Origin: Comamonadaceae bacterium | Lineage (GTDB): Bacteria > Pseudomonadota > Gammaproteobacteria > Burkholderiales > Burkholderiaceae_C | Reading direction: 5' to 3' | NCBI GenBank assembly: GCA_947450675.1 | Contig: CANFWI010000003.1 | Location: 1-64,000 of the forward strand | Length of the DNA: 64,000 bases | In this document: positions 46,669-54,485 of the stretch, piece after piece | Position numbering within the stretch: position 1 is the first letter of the stretch | Layout: every line of letters starts with the position of its first letter | Program-made: the position numbers and the translations under genes | Notes under the pieces: model-generated | Told to the model about the DNA's origin: nothing | The model's database searches: none | The model's input: the letters and a program-made list of their open reading frames with translations, nothing else

Positions 46669-47409
46669 TCAACTTGCTGAAGCCAACAGTTCGGCTTTTT
46701 CTAATTCCAGTGTTTTCAACATTTTGCTACGCACCAAATTCCAGAAGCGTCCGTAGTCTTGCCAGACAACATTCGCCGCCACCTCTTTGTCGTCCATGAA
46801 GGTAATAGGCCCCTGAGTTCGACCTGCCAGCAGCTCTGCTTGGTATTGCATCCGCGCATTTTGCTCCAGATAAACACTGCGACCGACGGCCACCTGCAGG
46901 CTTTCACCAACAACAATCGCACCATGGCCACGCATCAAGGCGGCAGGATGTCCGCCAAGCGTTTTGGCCAGGGCAGCGCCGAGGTAGGTATCACGGACCA
47001 GCATGTCGGAGCCCTCCTTGGCTTCGCGAATTTCCCAATTGGGAACCCCTTGCCCGATGAACGCAGACATGTGGAAAATCGGTCTTAAAGCAGCACCCGT
47101 ACAGGAAAAGGGGATGACCGAAGGCGAGTGGTTGTGCACCACGGCCATCACTTCAGGCCGTGCCTTATAAACCTCGCCGTGAATGAATCGCTCGTTCACT
47201 GGACTGCGTCCTTGGGCATCAATCGGCTCGCTGTTCATGCCGAACTCCATCATGTCGCCTTCAGTGACCAGTTCAGGCGGAATGGAGCGTGCCATCCAAA
47301 ATCGCTCCGGATGGGTCGGCGAGCGAACGCTGACGTGGCCATAGGCGTCGATGATCCCGTGTTCGGCAAGAATTCGATAAGCGATGGCCAGATCTTGGAA
47401 AAGATTCAT
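46669..47409 (-). CDS. Class II aldolase/adducin-fold protein, possible aromatic decarboxylase
   Basis: A 246-aa zinc-dependent AraD/FucA-fold enzyme. Metal ligands are visible in VVHNHSPSV (H-x-H), MRGHGAIVVG and the acidic GEVYKARPE stretch. Sugar aldolases share this fold, but so does 3,4-dihydroxyphthalate decarboxylase of phthalate degradation. In this locus, between aromatic hydroxylase and carboxylate receptors, decarboxylation of a dihydroxyaromatic acid is the likelier job, by inference. It lies 30 bases after one Bug gene and 42 before another in operon B. Confidence 0.78.
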   Translation of the reverse strand: MNLFQDLAIAYRILAEHGIIDAYGHVSVRSPTHPERFWMARSIPPELVTEGDMMEFGMNSEPIDAQGRSPVNERFIHGEVYKARPEVMAVVHNHSPSVIPFSCTGAALRPIFHMSAFIGQGVPNWEIREAKEGSDMLVRDTYLGAALAKTLGGHPAALMRGHGAIVVGESLQVAVGRSVYLEQNARMQYQAELLAGRTQGPITFMDDKEVAANVVWQDYGRFWNLVRSKMLKTLELEKAELLASAS

Positions 47410-47439
47410 GATGTGTCTCCGTTTCTGTTTTTAGATTAT

Positions 47440-48402
47440 TCAATCCGAGACGAGCTTGCCGCGCGTCACCACCTGCGCCCAAAGTTTGACCTCGCTGCGC
47501 AGCAAAGTGTCAAGTCTCTCGGGTTTTCCACCAACCGGATCCAGCCCTTGTTTGGCCATGACCTCTTTGACGTCAGGAAGTGTCAGAAGGTGGTTGACCT
47601 CTGCATTCATACGGGCGATCAAAGCCGGTGGCGTTCCAGCAGGGGCGAACACGCCGTACCACGTTTCAACGTTCATATTGCCATAACCGAGCTCAACGAG
47701 TGTCGGCACTTGCGGAAATGTCGGAACCCGTTCACGACCCATGACCGCCAGCATCCGCATCTTGCCGCCCGCGGTTAGCACGGTGGCAGTTTGCATCGAA
47801 ACCACCGTCGCTTGAACATGACCGGCCACGAGATCGTTCAAAGCACCTGCAGAGCCTTTGTAGGGCACGTGCAACATGTTGGTGTTTGTTTCCTGCTTGA
47901 ACAATTCCATCGCCAGATGCTGAATGCCACCCGCACCGGGGGATGCATAGTTGAACTTACCTGGCTGTTTTTTGATCTCTTCTACAAACTCACGCACGTT
48001 GTTGGCAGGAAATTTATTGTTGATGACCAAGGTCATTGCGCTCGTTCCGAGCAAGGAAACCGGTGCGAAGCTCTTGATAGCGTCGTAGGGCAGTTTGGGG
48101 TTGATCGCACCGAGAGTACCGTGGGATGTCGCGGCAAACAGAAATGTATAGCCATCCGGCGCGGACTTGGCAACCGCCTCGGCGCCAATAATTCCGCTAG
48201 CGCCAGCCTTGTTGTCGACCACGACCGGAACATTCCAGCGCTGCGCAATTTTCTGACCCAACAGACGGGCTAACATGTCGCCTGTCGTTCCCGGCGTGTA
48301 AGGCACTACGAACTGAATCGCTCGTGCGGGATAGTCCTGCGCCTGCACCCATGGAGACACGACGCACGCGCATACAAAACTCAGGGCTAGATAAATTTTC
48401 AC
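47440..48402 (-). CDS. Bug/TctC solute-binding protein, operon B second gene
   Basis: A TTT receptor of 320 aa. The GTG at 48402 overlaps the hydroxylase stop as GTGA, so translation is coupled; the ORF-track start at 48468 reads through the hydroxylase gene. Signal peptide VKIYLALSFVCACVVSPWVQA. IQFVVPYTPGTTGDMLARLL, WNVPVVVDNKAGASGIIGAEAV and MLHVPYKGSAGALNDLVAG are the family segments. Coupling to the hydroxylase suggests that its ligand is the hydroxylase substrate or a precursor. Confidence 0.88.
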   Translation of the reverse strand: MKIYLALSFVCACVVSPWVQAQDYPARAIQFVVPYTPGTTGDMLARLLGQKIAQRWNVPVVVDNKAGASGIIGAEAVAKSAPDGYTFLFAATSHGTLGAINPKLPYDAIKSFAPVSLLGTSAMTLVINNKFPANNVREFVEEIKKQPGKFNYASPGAGGIQHLAMELFKQETNTNMLHVPYKGSAGALNDLVAGHVQATVVSMQTATVLTAGGKMRMLAVMGRERVPTFPQVPTLVELGYGNMNVETWYGVFAPAGTPPALIARMNAEVNHLLTLPDVKEVMAKQGLDPVGGKPERLDTLLRSEVKLWAQVVTRGKLVSD

Positions 48403-50018
48403 TTTGAATGTCCGGTTGCAACGGACGCAACATGCGCAGGATCTTCTGGTGACGTCTGGCCACGCCAAACAATATGCATGTCAGGGCGAAGCAGAATCAA
48501 GTCGAATCCGTAAAGCTCGCGAGCGATCTGATCGGGCACGTCCAACACCGTCAGCGGTGCACCGCTTGCGCTTATAAACGTCTCCAGTTCTGCCGTATTC
48601 GCTTGTGTGCGACCGAGCTTCAGCAAGGTGAAGCCATCAACCGGCAATCGATCCTGCAGCGCGGTGCCGTCATCCAGCCAAACATGGGGAAGACGTGCGC
48701 CCGGCCACGTACTGGGAACGTATTCACGGAACAAATGCTCCGGCCCGCCAGGAATGTCCATGATGATCGGTGAATCAACATAGCGGTAACCCATTTCGGC
48801 ACCAACCATTTCATTGGTCTTACGTTGTTCAACATCCGCGACACTGGCGAGAATTTTTCGATTTTGAAGCCCTGTCGGCGTGTTATCGGCGATGTTGGAA
48901 CGGAACATCGAGCGCCACTTACGACGCCCCATCGACGCATAACGCGAAGCCCCAATGTTGCGCTCACCCACTTGGCGACGCTCATGTTCGTAGGAATCCA
49001 GAATTTTTGGACCTCCCCATCCTTGCAGGGTCGCGGCCAGCTTCCAAGACAGGTCGAACGCATCGCCAACGCCAGTGTTCATGCCGAGTCCTCCCGTCGG
49101 AATCACAAGATGAGCCGCGTCACCGGCAATGAACACCCGCTTGTCACGGTAGCGGTCGGCCAGCAGTAAATTTTGCTTCCATGGGGAACATGACAACATT
49201 TCATACTTGACCGGAAAACCGACCACTTTCTCAAACTGTGCCTTCATCTCTTCATCCGAGTTGACGACCGAATGCAACGTCCAATGAATCGTCGAATCCT
49301 GCATGATCAAGAATGAGGCCTTGTCATCGGCGACATGGTAATGACGTCCCCTTCCAGGGCCATTCCCAACAGGGATTCGATCAAACAATTCATCGCAACG
49401 AAATAGCGCTTGGCGCAACTCCATCAGCGCACCTTCGCCGCGCAGTTTGATGCCGAGCTGCTTACGAACAGGGCTGGCGCCGCCATCGCATCCGACGACA
49501 TAAGCGGCGCGAATGGTTTCCGCATTCCCGCCGGTCTTGACGCTTGCCGTGACCCCGTGTTCATCCTGATCGAAAGCCATGAATTCGGTCCCAAAGCGCA
49601 CACTCACCGACGGCAGACTTTCGGCGATCGACTTCAGAAGCGGCTCAATCGTGTATTGCGAGATCAACTGGTAAGGCTCCAGCGGACTGCTGCCGTCGTT
49701 GGTTGCACGGCAGTCAGCCTTCGCCTCTTCGACTGACGGATAACGCAGGCGCAGCAAGGGCGGCTGATTCATGCTCAAGACGACATAAACGTCCATCGGA
49801 CAATCACCACGCAGCCCCGCTTCTCGGATAGTGTCCGCAAGCCCGATGCGCCGAAACATCTCCATCGTACGGGCATTGGCACGTTCCATTTTCGGAAGAA
49901 ACTGGGGGGCGTTCTTTTGCTCGATCAAGATGCATTTGACACCGCGTTTACCAAGGTCAATGGCCAGCGTCAGGCCGACCGGACCAGCTCCGACGATAAG
50001 AACATCCGTCTTTTTCAT
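48399..50018 (-). CDS. FAD-dependent aromatic hydroxylase (PheA/MhpA type)
   Basis: A 539-aa class A flavoprotein monooxygenase. The FAD fold VLIVGAGPVGLTLAIDLGKRG is at about residues 6-26, GCDGGASPVRKQLG is the DG motif, and FIAGDAAHLVIPTGGLGMNTGVGDAFDLSWKL binds the FAD ribityl. The C-terminal 150 residues form the thioredoxin-like domain of the phenol 2-monooxygenase/MhpA/PcpB group. It should hydroxylate a phenolic ring using NAD(P)H and O2. The start is the ATG at 50018, not the ORF-track 50045. First gene of operon B. Confidence 0.85.
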   Translation of the reverse strand: MKKTDVLIVGAGPVGLTLAIDLGKRGVKCILIEQKNAPQFLPKMERANARTMEMFRRIGLADTIREAGLRGDCPMDVYVVLSMNQPPLLRLRYPSVEEAKADCRATNDGSSPLEPYQLISQYTIEPLLKSIAESLPSVSVRFGTEFMAFDQDEHGVTASVKTGGNAETIRAAYVVGCDGGASPVRKQLGIKLRGEGALMELRQALFRCDELFDRIPVGNGPGRGRHYHVADDKASFLIMQDSTIHWTLHSVVNSDEEMKAQFEKVVGFPVKYEMLSCSPWKQNLLLADRYRDKRVFIAGDAAHLVIPTGGLGMNTGVGDAFDLSWKLAATLQGWGGPKILDSYEHERRQVGERNIGASRYASMGRRKWRSMFRSNIADNTPTGLQNRKILASVADVEQRKTNEMVGAEMGYRYVDSPIIMDIPGGPEHLFREYVPSTWPGARLPHVWLDDGTALQDRLPVDGFTLLKLGRTQANTAELETFISASGAPLTVLDVPDQIARELYGFDLILLRPDMHIVWRGQTSPEDPAHVASVATGHSK

Positions 50019-50146
50019 TGCTTCTATCCATTTCCTGATGACCAAATTTGCAGCCTGTGGCGGCTAAAAATTTAGAATTGAGCCCCCTTTGGCTCATCAA
50101 TCAATGAATTAAACAGGCTTGTTGGAGAAACGACAAACAAATAATT

Positions 50147-50158
50147 TAAATGCATTTA
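50147..50158. promoter_or_regulatory. Perfect 12-bp palindrome upstream of operon B
   Basis: TAAATGCATTTA is fully self-complementary and lies about 130 bases before the hydroxylase ATG in the AT-rich 225-base gap (50019-50243). It could be an operator for the MarR or a LysR regulator nearby. The rest of the gap holds a short TGAGCC/GGCTCA hairpin near 50080 and no gene. Confidence 0.35.
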
Positions 50159-50243
50159 TACGAAATACAGATAAACAAAATGTCAGAAAAGCTAAGGAAG
50201 TAGAGCGCGGCTGACGTCTGTTGATCGTCCACGGAAACCGACC

Positions 50244-50717
50244 TCAAGCGTTAGTTGCTTGCAGACCCCAGCGGGCCAGCGCCGCATCGTCGCTGACGCG
50301 GGCATCGACCCAGCGGGCACCGGCAGGCGTTTCTTCTTTTTTCCAAAAGGGCGCTTGCGTCTTCAGGTAGTCCATGAGGAACTCACAGGCCTGAAAACTC
50401 TCGCCGCGGTGCGCCGAGGTGACGGCCACCAAGACGATTTGGTCTAGCGGCTGTAGCAACCCAACGCGGTGGATCACCCGGGCCGCGAAGATGTCAAAGC
50501 GCGCCATCGCCGCATCGATCATGGCCTCAATGGCTTTTTCGGTCATGCCCGGGTAGTGCTCCAGCTCCAGCGTGGCGACCTGGTCACCCGCGTTGCGGTC
50601 ACGCACCGTGCCGACAAAACTACACACCGCACCGACGCGTTTATCGCTTGCCCGCAGCGCCGCAATTTCGGTAGAAAGATCGAAGTCTTCGGTTTGAACG
50701 GCGACCCGGGCCAACAT
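50244..50717 (-). CDS. moaE: MoaE, molybdopterin synthase catalytic subunit
   Basis: It transfers sulfur from MoaD to precursor Z to make molybdopterin. GAVCSFVGTVRD, ATLELEHYPGMTEKAI, RVGLLQPLD and VTSAHRGESFQACEFLMDYLKTQAPFWKKE contain the conserved His, Arg and the two active-site Lys (KK). Length 157 aa. It directly follows moaD. Confidence 0.96.
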   Translation of the reverse strand: MLARVAVQTEDFDLSTEIAALRASDKRVGAVCSFVGTVRDRNAGDQVATLELEHYPGMTEKAIEAMIDAAMARFDIFAARVIHRVGLLQPLDQIVLVAVTSAHRGESFQACEFLMDYLKTQAPFWKKEETPAGARWVDARVSDDAALARWGLQATNA

Positions 50718-50718
50718 C

Positions 50719-50970
50719 TCAGCCTCCGGTGACCGGTGGGAAAAAAGCCACTTCGCAGCCTTCTCGCAAAGCGGCTGACTCGTCGCTCATGCTTTGGTCT
50801 AGCGCCATGCGCACCGGTTTACCGCGGGCCAGCGCCTGCGCATGCGCCGGGCTGACGGCCAACAACTCGTTGCGCAAGTCGGCCAGCGTGGTGGCCGCGG
50901 TCTCGCGTTGCTCAGTGCCCTGCCCCAGTGCCTCACGGATGGAGGCGAAATATTTGACGGTGATTTTCAT
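50719..50970 (-). CDS. moaD: MoaD, molybdopterin synthase sulfur carrier
   Basis: A ubiquitin-like sulfur carrier of 83 aa. It begins MKITVKYFASIREALG and ends in PPVTGG; the C-terminal Gly-Gly is thiocarboxylated. The ATG at 50970 gives the standard start; 50976 is two codons upstream. One base separates its stop from the moaE start, so they are coupled, matching their complex. Confidence 0.94.
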   Translation of the reverse strand: MKITVKYFASIREALGQGTEQRETAATTLADLRNELLAVSPAHAQALARGKPVRMALDQSMSDESAALREGCEVAFFPPVTGG

Positions 50971-51009
50971 GGGCATGCTTCGATGAACTGCAGGAGTCTT
51001 GACGGCGGT

Positions 51010-52299
51010 TCAGGACAGCAAAGCCGAGAATGGAATGTAGCTGACCACATCACCCGGCGCGATGGTTTTGCCTGGCGGGTTGTCAACCAAGCCATCACCC
51101 CACACCGCCGAGGTGAGGACGCCTGAGCTTTGGTTGTCGAACAGCGCCAAACCGCCGCCAGCCAACTGCCGCACGCGCAAAAATTCACGGCGCTTGTCGG
51201 CCTTGGGCCAGCTGAATTGCGCCACCGCCGTCATAGCTTGCGGAGCCAAGGCTGTCACCCCCAAGAGCTTGAGCACAAAGGGGCGCACCAACAACATGAA
51301 GGTCACAAAGCTCGACACCGGGTTGCCGGGCAAACCAATGAAGTGCGCAAACGGGTCTGCACTTGAAGATTGAATGCGGCCATACGCAAACGGCTTACCC
51401 GGCTTGATGGCCAGCTGCCAGAGCTTGAGCTCGCCCAGCGTCTGCACGGCCGGTTTGATGTGGTCTTCTTCCCCCACCGAGACGCCACCACTGGTGAGAA
51501 TCAGGTCGTGTTGCAACGATGCTGCAGCGAGTGCCTGCACCGTCGCGTCAAGTCGATCGGGCACGATACCGAGGTCTGTCACCTCGCAGCCCAAACGCTT
51601 GAGCATGGCGCGCAAGAAAAACCGGTTCGAGTTGTAAATGGCACCCGGCGGCATGTCCGCTGGCGCAACGTCGCCTGGCATCACCAGCTCATCACCGGTC
51701 GAAAACAAGGCCACGCGAACGGGCCGGGTCACTTGCAATTGAGCAAAGCCGATGCTGGCCGCCAGCCCTAAAGCCGCTGGCGACAGCCGTTGGCCGCGAG
51801 CCAAGACCACCGCACCGCGCGCCACGTCTTCGCCTTGGCGCCTGATCCATTGACCGGCGCTGGGGACCGTCAACAAGCGCACGCTGGCGCTGTCGGTCAA
51901 GGCTTCGGTGTCTTCCTGCATGACCACCGCGTCCGCGCCCGGCGGGATCGGTGCACCGGTGAAAATTCGCGCAGCAGCCAAAGGCTCCAACGCATGGCCA
52001 TGACTGCCGGCTGGAATCCGCTGGGTCACTTGCAACACATCGGTGGTGGCCAGATCAGCGCTGCGCACGGCGTAACCGTCCATCGAGCTGTTGTCGTGAC
52101 CGGGCACGTCGAGGCTGGAGATCAAGTCTTCAGCCAGCACGCGGCCATCGGCATCAAAGGTCGACACGCGTTCAAGGTCGGCCAGCGACAAAGCCATGGC
52201 CAACAACTCAGACAACGCTTCATCCAGCGGGCGCAGGGGCTGTCGAACGGGCACAGGAGATGTCGCAGCAGATTTCAACGGTACGGCAGGATTGAGCAA
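51010..52299 (-). CDS. moeA: MoeA, molybdopterin molybdenumtransferase
   Basis: It inserts molybdate into adenylated molybdopterin. SSLDVPGHDNSSMDGYAVRSADL, the GGVSVGEEDH segment and LPGNPVSSFVTFMLLVRP are diagnostic. Domains follow the normal MoeA order over 429 aa. The start is a TTG at 52299 with AAAGGGGC upstream; no better in-frame ATG is seen. Between mobB (12 bases upstream) and moaD. Confidence 0.95.
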   Translation of the reverse strand: MLNPAVPLKSAATSPVPVRQPLRPLDEALSELLAMALSLADLERVSTFDADGRVLAEDLISSLDVPGHDNSSMDGYAVRSADLATTDVLQVTQRIPAGSHGHALEPLAAARIFTGAPIPPGADAVVMQEDTEALTDSASVRLLTVPSAGQWIRRQGEDVARGAVVLARGQRLSPAALGLAASIGFAQLQVTRPVRVALFSTGDELVMPGDVAPADMPPGAIYNSNRFFLRAMLKRLGCEVTDLGIVPDRLDATVQALAAASLQHDLILTSGGVSVGEEDHIKPAVQTLGELKLWQLAIKPGKPFAYGRIQSSSADPFAHFIGLPGNPVSSFVTFMLLVRPFVLKLLGVTALAPQAMTAVAQFSWPKADKRREFLRVRQLAGGGLALFDNQSSGVLTSAVWGDGLVDNPPGKTIAPGDVVSYIPFSALLS

Positions 52300-52311
52300 G
52301 CTCAGCCCCTT

Positions 52312-52860
52312 TCAAAATTGGTAATTGTCAGCGTCGTAGTCAAAGCGATGCCCATTTTGGACGAGGAACGAAGCCACACTGTCAGGGTCATTCAAATCCA
52401 GCACGGGCAGCAAGGTTGGCACGGGCAGACTGTGCGCAGCATCGGTGGCAATGGCCACGATGAAGGCGTCGTCGGGATAGCGCACTGGCAACGGTGCGTA
52501 ATCGGCCGTGGGTGCCCGCCAAACTTCAATCTTCAGCAAGTCACTGCTTTTGAAACCTTCGACCAACACCCAGTCAACACCGGTGTACAGCTCAGCAATC
52601 AGATGGTGCACGCTGAGCTCGGCTGGTTGCTCAAACTCACGCATGAGGGCTAAGCGTGTATTGGACGCAGCAACCACTTCAAAGGCGCCGGCTTCGCGGT
52701 GCCGCCAGGTGTCTTTGCCGGGCTTGTCGATATCAAATTTGTGGTGGGCGTGCTTGACGATGGAGACCCTAAGACCGCGCATTTTCAGCGCCGGAATCAC
52801 CTGTTCAACCAGCGTCGTTTTGCCTGAACCGGAGTAACCGGCGAAGCCGACAACTTTCAT
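52312..52860 (-). CDS. mobB: MobB, molybdopterin-guanine dinucleotide biosynthesis adaptor
   Basis: A P-loop GTP-binding protein that assists MobA in attaching GMP to the cofactor. Walker A is GYSGSGKTT at residues 8-16; VKHAHHKFDIDKPGKDTWRHREAGA and VLVEGFK follow. I start at the ATG at 52860 (182 aa). The ORF-track start at 52968 would translate a large DNA palindrome. MGD-type molybdoenzymes (DMSO reductase family) are therefore expected in this organism. Confidence 0.92.
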   Translation of the reverse strand: MKVVGFAGYSGSGKTTLVEQVIPALKMRGLRVSIVKHAHHKFDIDKPGKDTWRHREAGAFEVVAASNTRLALMREFEQPAELSVHHLIAELYTGVDWVLVEGFKSSDLLKIEVWRAPTADYAPLPVRYPDDAFIVAIATDAAHSLPVPTLLPVLDLNDPDSVASFLVQNGHRFDYDADNYQF

Positions 52861-52870
52861 GCGCAAAACT

Positions 52871-52949
52871 CCGTCACTGCGAGCGTAGCGCGGCCATCCA
52901 TCACCGCGTACCGCCGAGATGGATGGCCGCGCTACGCTCGCCATGACGG
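52871..52949. repeat. REP-like palindromic element between mobB and thrC
   Basis: A 24-base perfect inverted repeat (GCGAGCGTAGCGCGGCCATC plus CATC, and its complement) surrounds a 15-base loop. Both arms extend by a further CCGTCA after two mismatches. A partial extra copy of TCGCCATGACGG follows at about 52962-52973. The form matches intergenic REP/BIME-type elements, probably repeated elsewhere in the genome; only one is in this window. Confidence 0.85.
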
Positions 52950-53030
52950 GAGCGGTTAACTTCGCCATGACGGATGAGTTTTGCCGTTGCAGGCTGGATA
53001 AAAAGCCATTGGTTCATGAAAAAACTCGGG

Positions 53031-54485
53031 TTAATGCGCATGCTCAGCCACATAAGCCTTGATCAAGGCCACCTCTGGCGGCATGATTTTGACGCGCTTG
53101 GGCAGGGCTTCGATGCCGTCAAAACCGGGCGGACGCTCAGGCGGGCGACCGAGAGCTTCTTCAATCGTCGCGGCAAACTTGATCGGCAAAGCGGTCTCCA
53201 ACACCAGCATCGGGACGCCGGGCGTGAGGTGCTCTCGCGCGACTTTGACGCCGTCGGCGGTGTGTGTGTCGACCACCACGCCAAAGCGCTGATAGGTCTC
53301 GCGAATCGTCTGCAGGCGGTCGGCGTGCGTGCTCTTGCCGCTGACAAAACCGTAGCGCGTTGCCGCTTGCTGAAAAGCCGGGTGGGCGCTCAAATCGAAA
53401 AAGCCTTGGTCGCTGAGTTGGCGACCAAACAAGTCTTGCGTCTGCGCGGCATCACGACCCAGCAAATCAAAGACAAAACGTTCGAAGTTCGAGGCTTTGG
53501 AAATATCCATCGACGGGCTGGAGGTTTCGTGCGTGTCCGCACCTACGCGCACGCGGTAGACACCGGTGCGAAAAAACTCGTCCAGCACATCGTTCTCGTT
53601 GGTTGCTACCACCAGTTGGTGCACCGGCAAACCCATCATGCGGGCCACATGACCAGCACACACATTGCCGAAGTTGCCCGAGGGCACGGTGAAGCTGGCT
53701 TTGCCGCCAGTCGCTGATTCGGGCAGTTGGAAGTAGCCGGCAAAGTAGTAAACCACCTGCGCCATCAGCCGCGCCCAATTGATTGAGTTGACGGTGCCGA
53801 TTTTGTATTGGCGCTTGAACGCCAAGTCGTTAGAGACCGCCTTGACGATGTCTTGGCAGTCATCGAAGACGCCATCGATCGCGATGTTATGGATGTTCTC
53901 GTCGAGCAAGCTGAACATTTGCGCTTGCTGAAACGGACTCATACGGCCGTTCGGAGATGTCATAAAAACACGAACACCTTTTTTGCCGCGCATGGCGTAT
54001 TCAGCCGCGCTGCCGGTGTCACCACTGGTCGCGCCCAAAATATTGAGTTCTTCGTTGCGTCGGGCCAGCTCGTACTCAAACAGGTTGCCGAGCAGCTGCA
54101 TGGCCATGTCTTTGAAAGCCAGCGTCGGGCCGTTCGACAAAGCTTCGAGATAAAAACCAGCTTGAGCCGCATCCGTCGCCGCGTCTTGCAGTTTCTTCAG
54201 CGGCACAATTTCGGGGCTGCCAAACACTGCGGCGGTGTAGGTTTTGCGGCACAGCGCCCGCAGATCATCGGCGGGAATATCGTCGATGTAGAGCGAGAGA
54301 ATTTCAAAAGCCAAGTCAGCGTAACCCTGCTTCAGGTAGACCTCGCGCCAGGTCGCCAGCGTGGCAGCGTCAACCACCGGGTAGTGCTCAGGCAAGTACA
54401 AGCCACCGTCAGGCGCCAAGCCTTCCAGCAAAATTTCGCAAAATTGTTTGCGGTCGGTATGACCGCGCGTGGAGAGGTAGCGCAT
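53031..54485 (-). CDS. thrC: ThrC, threonine synthase
   Basis: A PLP enzyme turning O-phosphohomoserine into threonine. MRYLSTRGHTDRKQFCEILLEGLAPDGGLYLP, the PLP Lys in SNGPTLAFKDMAMQLLG, ILGATSGDTGSAAEYAMRGK and FTVPSGNFGNVCAGH are present. Length 484 aa fits the long (E. coli/yeast) class. The ATG overlaps the hom stop (TGATG), so expression is coupled. Confidence 0.96.
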   Translation of the reverse strand: MRYLSTRGHTDRKQFCEILLEGLAPDGGLYLPEHYPVVDAATLATWREVYLKQGYADLAFEILSLYIDDIPADDLRALCRKTYTAAVFGSPEIVPLKKLQDAATDAAQAGFYLEALSNGPTLAFKDMAMQLLGNLFEYELARRNEELNILGATSGDTGSAAEYAMRGKKGVRVFMTSPNGRMSPFQQAQMFSLLDENIHNIAIDGVFDDCQDIVKAVSNDLAFKRQYKIGTVNSINWARLMAQVVYYFAGYFQLPESATGGKASFTVPSGNFGNVCAGHVARMMGLPVHQLVVATNENDVLDEFFRTGVYRVRVGADTHETSSPSMDISKASNFERFVFDLLGRDAAQTQDLFGRQLSDQGFFDLSAHPAFQQAATRYGFVSGKSTHADRLQTIRETYQRFGVVVDTHTADGVKVAREHLTPGVPMLVLETALPIKFAATIEEALGRPPERPPGFDGIEALPKRVKIMPPEVALIKAYVAEHAH

